Source: Methylobacterium oryzae (GTDB taxonomy: Bacteria > Pseudomonadota > Alphaproteobacteria > Rhizobiales > Beijerinckiaceae). From it: DNA of 64,000 bases. The notes below the pieces were generated by a model. The model did no database searches. It worked only from the letters and a program-made list of their open reading frames with translations, and had not been told where the DNA came from. The DNA lies in assembly GCF_021398735.1 (NCBI RefSeq), contig NZ_CP090349.1, forward strand, positions 2,427,001 to 2,491,000, read 5' to 3'. Of this stretch, positions 36,055 to 44,419 are shown piece by piece (position 1 is the first letter of the stretch; the number at the start of each line of letters is the position of its first letter). The translations under genes and the position numbers were made by a program.

Positions 36055-37940
36055 GATGTCGCGTCTTCCAGTTCGCCTCGCGCGGTCCGCTTCGCGGCTT
36101 CGCGCTGCCGTAGGACGGCGGGAGGAGCTCCGTTGGCCTTACCACCCTGCCGATCCGCCGGCCCTTCGCCGCGCGTATAGCTGAGGAGCGTGTTGACGAG
36201 GGCGACGTGGGTGAACGCCTGAGGGAAGTTACCCACAAGACGCTTGGCTTGCACGTCGTATTCCTCGCTGACGAGGCCGAGATCGGTGCAGATGCCGATC
36301 AGGCGCTCGATCAGTGCCCCGGCCTCGTCGCGCCGCCCCAGGCCGATGAGGTTGTCCACGTACCAGAAGGTGCAGGGCAGGAAAGCCCCCTCGGAGCCGG
36401 TCAGCCCGTCGGTGGTCTGGCCCTCGGTCTCGTAGCGGAGGATGAAGCCGTCCCGCATCAGCCCCTTGCCGATCGCCTCCACGGTGCCGACCACCCGGGG
36501 ATCGTCCTGCGGGAGGAAGCCCGTATGGGCGATGAGCAGGAGGCTCGCGTCCAGGGCCTTCGCGCCGTAGGACTGGACGAAGCTGTTGAGAGCGGGATCG
36601 AAGCCCTTCTCGCAGACTTCGGCGTGGATCTCGTCCTTGACGGCGCGCCAGCGCTCGGCCTGCTCCTGCGTGGCGCCGTTCTCGTGCATCTCGTGCATGC
36701 GCAGCGCCCGGTCGAACGCCACCCAGGCCATGACCTTCGAGTGCGTGAAGTGGCGACGCCCGCCGCGCACCTCCCAGATCCCCTCGTCGGGCTCGCGCCA
36801 CGCGGTCTCCAGGTGGTTCAGGATCGCGAGGCCGACCCGCAGGCCGTCCTTGCTCACCGGCAGGCCGCGGGCATGGGCCTGGTAGAGCGCGTCGAACAGC
36901 TCGCCGTAGACGTCGAGCTGGAACTGGCTGGCGGCGGCGTTGCCGATGCGGACGGGCCGCGAGTTCTCGTAGCCCGGCAGCCAGTCCAGCTCGATCTCGG
37001 GCAGCAGCCGCTCGCCGGCGATGCCGTAGAGGATGTGCGCCTGCTCGGGATTGCCCGCCACGGCCCGCAGCAGCCAGCCCAGCCAGTCGCGCGCCTCGTC
37101 GATGTAGCCGCCGTCCATCAGGGCGATCAGCGTCAGGGTCGAGTCGCGCAGCCAGCAGAACCGGTAATCCCAGTTCCGGATCCCGCCGAGCCCCTCCGGC
37201 AGGGAGGCCGTGGGCGCCGCCACGATGCCGCCGGTGGGCTCGTAGATCAGCGCCTTGAGGGTCAGGAGGGAGCGCTGGAGCATCCGGTCCCAGCCCGTGC
37301 CGCCGGCGCAGCGCGACGACCATTCGCGCCAGTGCTGGTCGGTGGCCTCGAGGACCTTGCGCGGCTCGATCGGGGGCGGGTCCTCCTCGTGGGAGGGACC
37401 GTAGCTCAGGACGAACCGGTGCTTGTCACCGGCATGGACGGTGAACTCGGACACCGTCGTCTGCGCGTCCGATCCCTTGAGATGGACGTCGGTGCGCAGC
37501 ACGACCTTGTGAGGGCCCGAGACGGCGCGCAGGTCGCCCAGCTCCGAGCGGGAGACCCAGGGCACGGCCGAGCCGTAATCGAACCGGACCGCCATCTCCA
37601 TCCGCATGGCGACGCGCCCGTGCACGCCCTCGACGAGCCGCACCAGATGGGACCCGTCGCCGACCGGCATGAAATCCGTGACCAGGACCTCGCCCTGCCG
37701 CGTGGTGTGGCGGGTTTCCAGCACGAGGCTGCCCGGCCGGTAGGACCAGCGCGTCTCGACGTGCTCGGCCTCGGGGAAGATCTTCCAGAAGCCGTGCGCC
37801 TCGGTTCCCAGGAGGCTGGTGAACAGGGCGGCCGCGTCGAAGCGCGGCCAGCACAACCAGTCGACGCTGCCCTGACGGCTGATCAGCGCCGCGCTCCGGC
37901 AATCCCCGACGAGCGCGTAATCCTCGATGCGTGCAGCCAT
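36051..37940 (-). CDS. GH15 family glycosidase (glucoamylase/trehalase-like)
   Basis: 629 residues from MAARIEDYALVGDCRSAALI. The N-terminal beta-sandwich and linker contain DWLCWPRFDAAALFTSLLGT; the (alpha/alpha)6 barrel contains GIRNWDYRFCWLRDSTLTLI and, near the end, GAFLPCTFWYVDNLIGLGRR, where the second catalytic glutamate is expected. Bacterial enzymes of this type are glucoamylases or trehalases releasing glucose; several characterised relatives cleave trehalose. No signal peptide, so it acts in the cytoplasm. It is first in the operon and would feed glucose into the tal-pgi/gnd/pgl route; the upstream start was chosen by the EDYALVGDC signature. Confidence 0.88.
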   Translation of the reverse strand: MAARIEDYALVGDCRSAALISRQGSVDWLCWPRFDAAALFTSLLGTEAHGFWKIFPEAEHVETRWSYRPGSLVLETRHTTRQGEVLVTDFMPVGDGSHLVRLVEGVHGRVAMRMEMAVRFDYGSAVPWVSRSELGDLRAVSGPHKVVLRTDVHLKGSDAQTTVSEFTVHAGDKHRFVLSYGPSHEEDPPPIEPRKVLEATDQHWREWSSRCAGGTGWDRMLQRSLLTLKALIYEPTGGIVAAPTASLPEGLGGIRNWDYRFCWLRDSTLTLIALMDGGYIDEARDWLGWLLRAVAGNPEQAHILYGIAGERLLPEIELDWLPGYENSRPVRIGNAAASQFQLDVYGELFDALYQAHARGLPVSKDGLRVGLAILNHLETAWREPDEGIWEVRGGRRHFTHSKVMAWVAFDRALRMHEMHENGATQEQAERWRAVKDEIHAEVCEKGFDPALNSFVQSYGAKALDASLLLIAHTGFLPQDDPRVVGTVEAIGKGLMRDGFILRYETEGQTTDGLTGSEGAFLPCTFWYVDNLIGLGRRDEAGALIERLIGICTDLGLVSEEYDVQAKRLVGNFPQAFTHVALVNTLLSYTRGEGPADRQGGKANGAPPAVLRQREAAKRTARGELEDATS

Positions 37941-38048
37941 CCGGCCCCGGCCCCGGTCCGCGGCCGGCAGTCCGGGCCGTCCGCTGCGACGCACCTAGGA
38001 CGTCCGGTCACGAGATCCAGAGGTCGGGGTGCCCGCTGCCCGACGCGG

Positions 38049-38657
38049 TCAGCGCAGGCAGTCGGCCACCGCCAGGGCCACCGTGCCCTGGACCGCCCTC
38101 GCGCTGCTGCGCACGAGATTCGCCGCGTCGCCGACGGCCCGCGCGGCCGGAACCAGGGTCTCCACCACCGAGGCCGCGAAGGGCATGGCCTGCGACGGGA
38201 GCAGGGCGTCCTCGGCCTCATCGGCCGCCCCGCGGGCGGGCGCCATGGGATCGGTGTTGCTGCGGGGCGTCTCGGGGCAGCGCCGGCCGGGGCAGGCGCG
38301 CCGGCCCGCGGCCGCGACGTGGGCGTTCGCCCGTGCGGCCACGGCCGGACGGGCGGGCAGGGACCCCGTCCGCGCGATCACGGCGTCGAGCGGGTACTGC
38401 TCGGCGAACGCGATCACGGCGGGCGGGCGGCCCGGCGCCGCGACGGCGGCGATCGGCGCGAAATCCGTGGGTCCGGGAGCGGCGGACACGCCCGCTTCGA
38501 CCCGGGCGCCGGGCTGTCCGGGCTTCGAGGTCGGGCAGTAGAGCGAGGCCACGCCCAGGATTGCCACGACGGCCAGCGTCGGCAGGAAGGGCATGGACAC
38601 GCGGCCGTGGGCGGCGGCCGTCAGGGCGGGCTGATCTGGCCTGCGCATCCGAATCAC
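38049..38657 (-). CDS. Membrane-anchored hypothetical protein
   Basis: 202 residues. One hydrophobic segment (residues about 22-40, PFLPTLAVVAILGVASLY) looks like a signal anchor; the rest is Ala/Pro-rich, with RRACPGRRCPETPR as the only cysteine pair, and an amphipathic end. No family is recognised. GTG at 38657 has AGGAG at a good distance; ATG at 38648 is the alternative. The gene is divergent from nasT, so the 212-base gap contains the nas regulatory region on the other strand. Confidence 0.55.
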   Translation of the reverse strand: MIRMRRPDQPALTAAAHGRVSMPFLPTLAVVAILGVASLYCPTSKPGQPGARVEAGVSAAPGPTDFAPIAAVAAPGRPPAVIAFAEQYPLDAVIARTGSLPARPAVAARANAHVAAAGRRACPGRRCPETPRSNTDPMAPARGAADEAEDALLPSQAMPFAASVVETLVPAARAVGDAANLVRSSARAVQGTVALAVADCLR

Positions 38658-38790
38658 CGATCTCCTTGACCGCCGCGAGGCCTGTACAGTGCGGCCAGCA
38701 TTGCGGCGGAAGCTGGACCGTTTCTTTGCGCAGCGGTTACTGGTGCCGCAAGGTGGGATTCCGCGGAAACGGGCGCCGCGGGCCCAGCAC

Positions 38791-38806
38791 GGGCACGGGC
38801 CTTGCT
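38791..38806 (+). promoter_or_regulatory. Sigma-54-type promoter candidate for nasTS
   Basis: GGGCACG-GGCC-TTGCT matches the sigma-54 consensus TGGCACG-N4-TTGCW at all but the first base. The invariant GG (38792-38793) and GC (38804-38805) are exactly ten bases apart. The predicted start lies near 38817, about 53 bases before nasT. Confidence 0.6.
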
Positions 38807-38869
38807 TAGCTCGCGGCGGCCCGCGCCGGGCCGGCCTCGAGAAGAAGACCCGCCCCGTACCGGGCCACG

Positions 38870-39457
38870 ATGACTGAAACCAATCTCACCGTCGCCGTGA
38901 TCGACCCGAGCCGCGCCCGCGCGGCCATCCTGGAAGAGGGCCTGCGCGCCGCCGGGATCGGGCGCGTGGTCGTGATTCCCGACACCGCCGACCTCATGGA
39001 GCGCGTCGCCGCGCTCAAGCCCGACGTGGTGGTGATCCATCTGGAGAGCCCGAGCCGGGACATCCTGGAGCAGATGTCGGGTGTCTCCCGGCAGGTCGAG
39101 CGGCCCGTGGCGATGTTCGTCGACCGCTCGGACTCGACCATGATGCAGGCCGCCGTCGATGCCGGGATCTCCGCCTACGTGGTGGACGGGCTGCGGGCGG
39201 AACGGATCAAGTCGATCCTCGACATCGCGATCCTGCGCTTCAACGCCTTCGCGCGCCTCCAGCGCGAGCTGACGGAGGCGCGGGGCGAACTCGCCGACCG
39301 CAAGCTGATCGAGCGGGCGAAGGGCATCCTGATGACCATGAAGGGCCTCTCCGAGGACGAGGCGTACAAGCAGCTGCGCCGCAAGGCCATGAACGAGAAG
39401 CGCAAGATCGCCGACATCGCCCGGGCGATCGTCACCACCGCGGACCTGCTCGGATGA
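38870..39457 (+). CDS. nasT: Nitrate-responsive antiterminator NasT (ANTAR response regulator)
   Basis: 195 residues. The N-terminal receiver-like domain (about 5-125) lacks a canonical pattern of phosphorylation but keeps the fold (LTVAVIDPSRARAAILEEGL, ALKPDVVVIHLESPSRDILE). The C-terminal ANTAR RNA-binding domain is clear: RKLIERAKGILMTMKGLSED, YKQLRRKAMNEKRKIADIAR. NasT binds paired hexaloop hairpins in nas leaders and prevents termination; the NasS partner, encoded next, holds it until nitrate binds. Gene overlaps nasS by 4 bases. A matching hairpin and terminator lie at 41173-41269. Confidence 0.9.
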   Translation: MTETNLTVAVIDPSRARAAILEEGLRAAGIGRVVVIPDTADLMERVAALKPDVVVIHLESPSRDILEQMSGVSRQVERPVAMFVDRSDSTMMQAAVDAGISAYVVDGLRAERIKSILDIAILRFNAFARLQRELTEARGELADRKLIERAKGILMTMKGLSEDEAYKQLRRKAMNEKRKIADIARAIVTTADLLG

Positions 39458-40452
39458 GGCTCCAGCTCGGCTACGTTCCGCTCTGCGACGCGGCGCCCCT
39501 GATCGCGGCCCACGAACTCGGCTTCGCCCGGGCCGAGGGGCTCGACCTCGACCTCACCGCCGAGCCCTCGTGGGCGACGCTGCGCGACCGGCTGGCGCTG
39601 GGCCATCTCGACGGCGCGCACATGCTGGCGCCGCTGGCGCTGGCGAGCCGGCTCGCCCTGTCGGGGCCGCCCTCAGACCTGATCGTGCCGCTCCAGCTCA
39701 GCACCGACGGCAACGCCGTCACGCTGTCCAACACCCTCTGGGCCGCGATGGACCCGGCCAGCGAGGCCCTGGCGGATGTCGCCCGCGCCTTCGCGGGCGT
39801 GGCGGAGGCCCGGCACCGCGCCGGCAGCCCGCTGACCCTCGGCACGGTGCATCCCTTCTCGTGCCACAGCTACCAAGTGCGGCTGTTCGCCGAGGCCGGC
39901 GGCCTCGACGCGGCGGCGTTCCGCACCGTCGTGGTCCCGCCGCAGCACTGCGTGGAGGCGCTGGCGCGCGGCCTGGTCGACGGGTTCTGCGCGGGCGCGC
40001 CCTGGAACGACGTGGCGGTCGCGGCCGGCCACGGGCGTGTGGCGGTCCACGGCAGCGCCCTCGCGCCGAACGCGCCCGAGAAGGTGCTGGCCGTCTCCGC
40101 GCGGCTCGACGGCGCGATCCTGCCGCTGGTGCGGGCGGTCGCCCGGGCCGGACGCTGGTGCGCGGATCCGGAGAACCGGACCGAACTGATCCATCGCCTC
40201 GCCCGCCGGACCTATCTCGATCTCGATCCCGCCCTGGTCGGCCGGGCCTTCGGCGATCCGGACCTGTCCGCCGAGCCCGGCACGCGCATCCGCTTCGGCG
40301 CGTCGGTCGAGGAGCCGCGCGCCGCGCAGGCCCGGTGGCTGCTGGAGCAGATGCGGGCGTCGCAGCAGGTGCCCGCGCAGTTCGACATCGCGGCGGCGAT
40401 CGCGACCGTCTACAGGGCGGATCTGTACCGGGCGGCGATGGCGGATCTCTGA
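39454..40452 (+). CDS. nasS: Nitrate sensor NasS (CmpA/NrtA-like periplasmic-type fold)
   Basis: 332 residues with no signal peptide, so a cytoplasmic sensor rather than a transporter component. MRLQLGYVPLCDAAPLIAAH, EPSWATLRDRLALGHLDGAH, NAVTLSNTLWAAMDPASEAL, VHPFSCHSYQVRLFAEAGGL and DGFCAGAPWNDVAVAAGHGR are typical NrtA/NasS nitrate-pocket segments. In Paracoccus and Azotobacter NasS sequesters NasT without nitrate and releases it with nitrate or nitrite. ATG overlaps the nasT stop. Confidence 0.9.
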   Translation: MRLQLGYVPLCDAAPLIAAHELGFARAEGLDLDLTAEPSWATLRDRLALGHLDGAHMLAPLALASRLALSGPPSDLIVPLQLSTDGNAVTLSNTLWAAMDPASEALADVARAFAGVAEARHRAGSPLTLGTVHPFSCHSYQVRLFAEAGGLDAAAFRTVVVPPQHCVEALARGLVDGFCAGAPWNDVAVAAGHGRVAVHGSALAPNAPEKVLAVSARLDGAILPLVRAVARAGRWCADPENRTELIHRLARRTYLDLDPALVGRAFGDPDLSAEPGTRIRFGASVEEPRAAQARWLLEQMRASQQVPAQFDIAAAIATVYRADLYRAAMADL

Positions 40453-40546
40453 CGACGGCGACACTTCGCGCGGTTCGTCATCGGCGCGCGGAATCGCGGC
40501 GAACAGCGGCGGAACGCGGGGCACGCTCGCCCGTTGTGCTTGAGCC

Positions 40547-40759
40547 ATGCCCGGATGCCGCAAACTCGAAACTGGATCGTTGATCTCGCATCCGCGCGGG
40601 CGGGTCGAGCTTCGACGCTACGTCACGCGGGGCGGCCGCGTGCCCCGCGCCTGCAACGACAACCGTCGGGCGGGATCGCACCACGCCTGGTACTGGGTCC
40701 TGGCCGCCGGCGCGATGCCGACGCTGGGGCTCCTGGCGATGCTGTCGACACTCCTGTAA
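40547..40759 (+). CDS. Small hypothetical membrane protein (70 aa)
   Basis: MPGCRKLETGSLISHPRGRV is polar, RVPRACNDNRRAGSHH is basic, and WYWVLAAGAMPTLGLLAMLS forms a C-terminal hydrophobic helix. No family is recognised. It lies between nasS and the nas structural genes on the same strand, 94 bases after nasS. It may be part of the nas transcript or simply a neighbour. Moderate confidence because no strong ribosome-binding site is seen. Confidence 0.4.
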   Translation: MPGCRKLETGSLISHPRGRVELRRYVTRGGRVPRACNDNRRAGSHHAWYWVLAAGAMPTLGLLAMLSTLL

Positions 40760-41039
40760 CGGACCGCGACGTCGATGCGGGCGCGTTCCAGGCGCCGGCA
40801 TTGCGCGCCTGCGATTCTACAACTCGAGAATCGGTCCGACTCGCGGCGTTATAGTCGCGAGAACTGACGTAATACGTTCATCATAATCCGAAGCTGCGCG
40901 TTGCCGGTCAGCCCATCGGGGCCGACGCGGCGATCGCGTGCGCGCGGTAGCCCCCCGTCGACGCGCCTCCGGAAATTTCCCGACCTTCCTGTCGCTGCCG
41001 GAAAGCCCGGTCCGCCCGTGATCGCTTTTGCGACGGGTC

Positions 41040-41054
41040 GCACAGTTTTTGTGC
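41040..41054 (+). promoter_or_regulatory. NtrC-like binding site
   Basis: GCAC-AGTTTTT-GTGC matches the NtrC dyad GCAC-N7-GTGC exactly in its outer arms. It overlaps a second palindrome, TGCGAC-GG-GTCGCA (41029-41042). The centre is about 125 bases upstream of the predicted transcription start, the usual enhancer distance for sigma-54 promoters. Confidence 0.6.
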
Positions 41055-41145
41055 AGTGCCGAAGCCGCCGCCTCGACGGCCGAAACGTCCCGGCCGCCCC
41101 ACCGATCCTGCGGGTCCGCGCGGCGCTCGCGGACCGCGCGGCGTC

Positions 41146-41161
41146 TGGCACGGAACCTGCA
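41146..41161 (+). promoter_or_regulatory. Sigma-54 promoter of the nas structural genes
   Basis: TGGCACG-GAAC-CTGCA differs from the sigma-54 consensus (TGGCACG-N4-TTGCA) at one base. GG (41147-41148) and GC (41159-41160) have the required ten-base separation. The start point is predicted near 41172, so the transcript would begin just before the hexaloop hairpin. Confidence 0.75.
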
Positions 41162-41172
41162 AACCTCCCCCC

Positions 41173-41215
41173 GTCCGTCAACGGCGACGGACAGCGCCGT
41201 CAGCGAGGCCGCTGA
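41173..41215 (+). promoter_or_regulatory. ANTAR-type antiterminator RNA element (NasT target)
   Basis: GTCCGTC (41173-41179) and GACGGAC (41186-41192) form a perfect 7-bp stem closing the hexaloop AACGGC, which has the A1 and G4 that ANTAR proteins require. After 7 bases a second stem, TCAGC/GCTGA (41200-41215), encloses GAGGCC; position 4 is G but position 1 is not A, and the inner G-C may pair to leave a tetraloop. Hairpin 1 is a strong match, hairpin 2 approximate. The element precedes a terminator and a nas operon, exactly as NasT control needs. Confidence 0.7.
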
Positions 41216-41236
41216 TCCGGTTCTCCCTGGGGCTGA

Positions 41237-41269
41237 AGCCTGCCGGGAGACGACCGGCAGCGGCTTTTT
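41237..41269 (+). terminator. Intrinsic terminator in the nas leader
   Basis: AGCC-TGCCGG (41237-41246) pairs with CCGGCA and, past a two-base bulge, GGCT (41254-41265) around the loop GAGACGA, followed by five T residues (41265-41269). It sits 54 bases before the first structural gene, so unchecked transcripts would end here. Confidence 0.75.
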
Positions 41270-41322
41270 CGTGGGCGGTCCGCCAACGACCCTGCACTCG
41301 AGGTTCCAGACGCGATCGAGCG

Positions 41323-42591
41323 ATGGCGACATCCCCCATGGACACACGCGGACACGACGCGGGCGCCGGGAACGGCCCGCCGCGCGAGAGGCTGGTCGTC
41401 GTCGGCAACGGCATGGCCTCGCTGCGCTTCCTGGAGCGGCTGACCGAGGCCGCGCCCGGCCGCTACGACATCACCTGCATCGGGGCCGAGCCCACGGCCG
41501 CCTACAACCGGGTCCTGCTCTCCTCGCTGCTCGGCGGCGAGGTCGACGAGGCGGCCTGCGCCTTCCGGGGCCTCGACTGGTACGCGGATCACGGCATCCG
41601 CCTGATCACCGGCGCGCCGGCGACGCGGATCGACCGGGAGAACGGGCTCGTCATCGTGGGCGAGACCCACGTCCTGCCCTTCGACAGGCTGGTCCTCGCG
41701 GTCGGCTCCCTGCCGATCCGCCTGCCGAAGCCCGGCATGGACCTTCCGGGCGTCATCACCTTCCGCGACCTCGCCGACGTGGCGGCGATCCGCCGTGCCG
41801 CCGTGCAGCACGCGAAGGCGATCGTCATCGGCGGCGGCCTCCTGGGCCTCGAGGCGGCGGTCGGGCTCGCGCGCCTCGGCGTCGAGACCACGCTGCTCCA
41901 CGTCATGGACCGGCTGATGGAGCGCCAGCTCGATCACCACGCCGCCGGGCTGGTGAAGCGCGCCATGGAGGCGCGGGGCGTGCGCGTCATCCTCAAGGCC
42001 GACACCGCCCGGATCGAGGGCGCGTCCCGGGTCGAGCGCCTCGTGCTGGCGGACGGCACCGCGCTCCCGGCCGACCTCGTGGTGATGTCGGTGGGCGTGC
42101 GCCCCTCGGTGGCGCTGGCGCAGGAAGCGGGGCTGGCGATCGGCCGGGGCATCACGGTCGACGACCGGATGACCACTTCGGACCCGCGGATCTTCGCGCT
42201 GGGCGAGTGCGCCGAGCACCGCGGCCAGATCTACGGTTTGGTCGAGCCCGCCTACGAGCACGCCGACACGCTCGCCCGCCACCTCTCGGGCGAGCCGGCC
42301 GAGTACCGGGGCACGGCCCTGTCCACGAGCCTGAAGGTTTCGGGCCTGCCGGTCTTCTCGGCCGGGATCGTGGACACGCCCGACGACGCGGAGGCGATCG
42401 TGCTCTCCGATCCCGGCGCCGGCCTCTACCGCAAGCTGCTGGTGCGCGGCGGCCGGCTGATCGGCGCGGTGTTCGTCGGCGACATCGCCGAGCAGGGCGC
42501 CTGCAAGGGGCTGATCCGCTCCGGCGACCCGATCGAGAACGTGGACGACTTGATGTTCGGGCGCCCCGCGCCCGAGCCCCTGGCTGCTTGA
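41323..42591 (+). CDS. FAD/NAD(P)H-dependent oxidoreductase of the nas operon (NirB N-domain/NasC-like)
   Basis: 422 residues from ATG 41323 (ATG 41338 also possible). FAD motif RLVVVGNGMASLRFLERLTE and NAD(P)H motif AIVIGGGLLGLEAAVGLARL bracket a typical two-dinucleotide-binding reductase; FALGECAEHRGQIYGLVEPA is the second FAD motif. It resembles the first domain of NirB or the NasC/NasB electron-transfer subunit, but has neither a BFD [2Fe-2S] nor a siroheme domain. It likely passes electrons from NAD(P)H to the nitrate reductase, whose own C-terminus carries the BFD domain; this link is inferred. nirA starts 10 bases downstream. Confidence 0.85.
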   Translation: MATSPMDTRGHDAGAGNGPPRERLVVVGNGMASLRFLERLTEAAPGRYDITCIGAEPTAAYNRVLLSSLLGGEVDEAACAFRGLDWYADHGIRLITGAPATRIDRENGLVIVGETHVLPFDRLVLAVGSLPIRLPKPGMDLPGVITFRDLADVAAIRRAAVQHAKAIVIGGGLLGLEAAVGLARLGVETTLLHVMDRLMERQLDHHAAGLVKRAMEARGVRVILKADTARIEGASRVERLVLADGTALPADLVVMSVGVRPSVALAQEAGLAIGRGITVDDRMTTSDPRIFALGECAEHRGQIYGLVEPAYEHADTLARHLSGEPAEYRGTALSTSLKVSGLPVFSAGIVDTPDDAEAIVLSDPGAGLYRKLLVRGGRLIGAVFVGDIAEQGACKGLIRSGDPIENVDDLMFGRPAPEPLAA

Positions 42592-42601
42592 GGAGGCGCG
42601 G

Positions 42602-44419
42602 ATGTCCGAGACCACCACCCAGACCGCCGCGGGCGCGTTCGAGGCCGAGCAGAAGCGCTACCTCGAGGGTTTCGCCTCCGGCATCGCCGCCGTCCGCCTG
42701 ACCGGCGGCCTCGCCGCGGGCGGGGCGGGGGCGGCCGCGCCGCCGGCCGAGCCGACGGGCCCGGACGCGATCCACATCAAGGCGCAGGACCGGACCGTCA
42801 AGGACGGCGGCAAGCTCTGCGACCAGGAGAAATGGAAGCGCGCCGAGAACCCGTTCGACGGCCACAACCGCCTCATCCAGGAGGCCGCCGCCGGCAAGCA
42901 GCCGAAGCCCGAGGACAATTTCCGCTGGCGCTACCACGGGATGTTCTGGGTGGCGCCGAACCAGGTCTCGTACATGTGCCGGCTGCGGATCCCGAACGGG
43001 ATCCTGCACCACTGGCAGTTCGCGGGCGTCGCCGACCTCGCCGACCAGCACGGTGGCGGCTACGTCCACGTGACCACCCGGGCGAACCTGCAGGTGCGGG
43101 AGATCGATCCCGAGCACGCCCAGCCCTTCCTCGACGGGCTCACCGATATCGGCCTCACGGCCCGGGGGGCGGGCGCCGACAACATCCGCAACGTCACCGG
43201 CTCCTCGACCGCCGGCATCGACGCCCAGGAGCTTCTGGACACGCGCCCGCTCGCCAAGTCCTGGCACAACTGGATCCTGAACGACCGCTCGCTCTACGGC
43301 CTGCCGCGCAAGTTCAACGTCGCCTTCGACGGCAGCGGCGTGATGCCGACGCTCGAGGAGACCAACGACATCGGCTTCCAGGCCGTGGAAGTGCTGGACG
43401 GCGCCGCCGTGCCGCCCGGCATCTACATGCGCCTCGTGCTCGGCGGCATCTCGGGCCACCGGGACCTCGCCCGCGACACCGGCATCGTGCTGAAGCCGGA
43501 GGACTGCAACGCCGTCGCCGACGCGATCATCCGGGTGTTCATCGAGAACGGCGACCGGACGAACCGCAACAAGAGCCGGATGAAGTACGTCCTCGACGCT
43601 TGGGGCTTCGACAAGTACCTCGCGGCCGTCGAGGACAAGCTCGGCCGCAAGCTCGACCGGGTCGCGCCGGAGCAGGTCGCGCCGCGGAAGGCCACCGACC
43701 GGTTCGCCCATGTCGGCGTCCACGCCCAGAAGCAGCCCGGCCTCAACTGGATCGGCGTGGTCCTGCCGGTCGGCAAGATGACCAGCGATCAGGTCCGGGC
43801 GCTCGCCAAGATCGCCGCCGAGTGCGGCGACGGCCAGATCCGCCTCACCGTCTGGCAGAACTTCATCTTCTCCGGGGTTCCGGACGCGAAGGTCGCCGAG
43901 GTTGAGCAGCGGGTGCTCGATCTCGGCCTCACCACCAAGGCGGCGGGCATCCGCTCCGGTCTCGTGGCCTGCACGGGGGCGAAGGGCTGCAAGTTCGCGG
44001 CCTCCGACACCAAGGGCCACGCGCTGATCATCGCCGACCACGTCGAGACCGCCCTGCCGAACCTCGACGTGCCGGTGAACGTCCACCTCACCGGCTGCCA
44101 CCACAGCTGCGCCCAGCACTACATCGGCGATATCGGGCTGATCGGCGCCAAGGTCGTCGTCTCGGAGGAGGGCGACACCGTCGAGGGCTACGACGTCGTG
44201 GTCGGCGGCGGTTTCGCCGAGAACCCGAAGATCGGCACCGAGATCTGGAAGGCCGTGAAGGCCGAGGATGCGCCCGCCCGCGTCGAGGCGCTGCTGCGCG
44301 CCTACCTCGCCCTACGCCAGGGCCCCGAGGAGAGCTTCCAGGCCTTCACCAGCCGCACCGGCGCGGAGGCGCTCCGCGACGCCGCCGAGGACCAGCCCGC
44401 CCTGAAGGCCGCCGCATGA
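42602..44419 (+). CDS. nirA: Siroheme nitrite/sulfite reductase (NirA-type)
   Basis: 605 residues. The [4Fe-4S]-siroheme ligands are C457 and C463 (VACTGAKGCKFA) and C499 and C503 (HLTGCHHSCAQHY). Two NIR/SIR half-domains and two ferredoxin-like repeats are apparent, with WRYHGMFWVAPNQVSYMCRL early and GYVHVTTRANLQVREI after. It reduces nitrite to ammonia with six electrons. An N-terminal extension of about 60 residues is Ala/Gly-rich. Its stop overlaps the start of the flavoprotein gene (ATGA), so the two are cotranslated and probably partner. Confidence 0.88.
   Translation: MSETTTQTAAGAFEAEQKRYLEGFASGIAAVRLTGGLAAGGAGAAAPPAEPTGPDAIHIKAQDRTVKDGGKLCDQEKWKRAENPFDGHNRLIQEAAAGKQPKPEDNFRWRYHGMFWVAPNQVSYMCRLRIPNGILHHWQFAGVADLADQHGGGYVHVTTRANLQVREIDPEHAQPFLDGLTDIGLTARGAGADNIRNVTGSSTAGIDAQELLDTRPLAKSWHNWILNDRSLYGLPRKFNVAFDGSGVMPTLEETNDIGFQAVEVLDGAAVPPGIYMRLVLGGISGHRDLARDTGIVLKPEDCNAVADAIIRVFIENGDRTNRNKSRMKYVLDAWGFDKYLAAVEDKLGRKLDRVAPEQVAPRKATDRFAHVGVHAQKQPGLNWIGVVLPVGKMTSDQVRALAKIAAECGDGQIRLTVWQNFIFSGVPDAKVAEVEQRVLDLGLTTKAAGIRSGLVACTGAKGCKFAASDTKGHALIIADHVETALPNLDVPVNVHLTGCHHSCAQHYIGDIGLIGAKVVVSEEGDTVEGYDVVVGGGFAENPKIGTEIWKAVKAEDAPARVEALLRAYLALRQGPEESFQAFTSRTGAEALRDAAEDQPALKAAA

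Larger units (their letters stand above)
40760..41322 (+). promoter_or_regulatory. 563-base regulatory leader of the nas structural genes
   Basis: No gene is supported here. In order it contains an inverted repeat CGATTCT/AGAATCG (40812-40833), a CTCGCG/CGCGAG dyad (about 40841-40861), an NtrC-like site, a GGTCCGCG/CGCGGACC dyad (41113-41135), a sigma-54 promoter, a hexaloop hairpin and a terminator. The last four are listed separately. Confidence 0.7.

Noticed and set aside
41113..41135. GGTCCGCG/CGCGGACC hairpin as a second leader terminator
   Set aside because: It lies upstream of the predicted sigma-54 start and has no T-tract, so it is not in the transcript; it may only be a DNA dyad.
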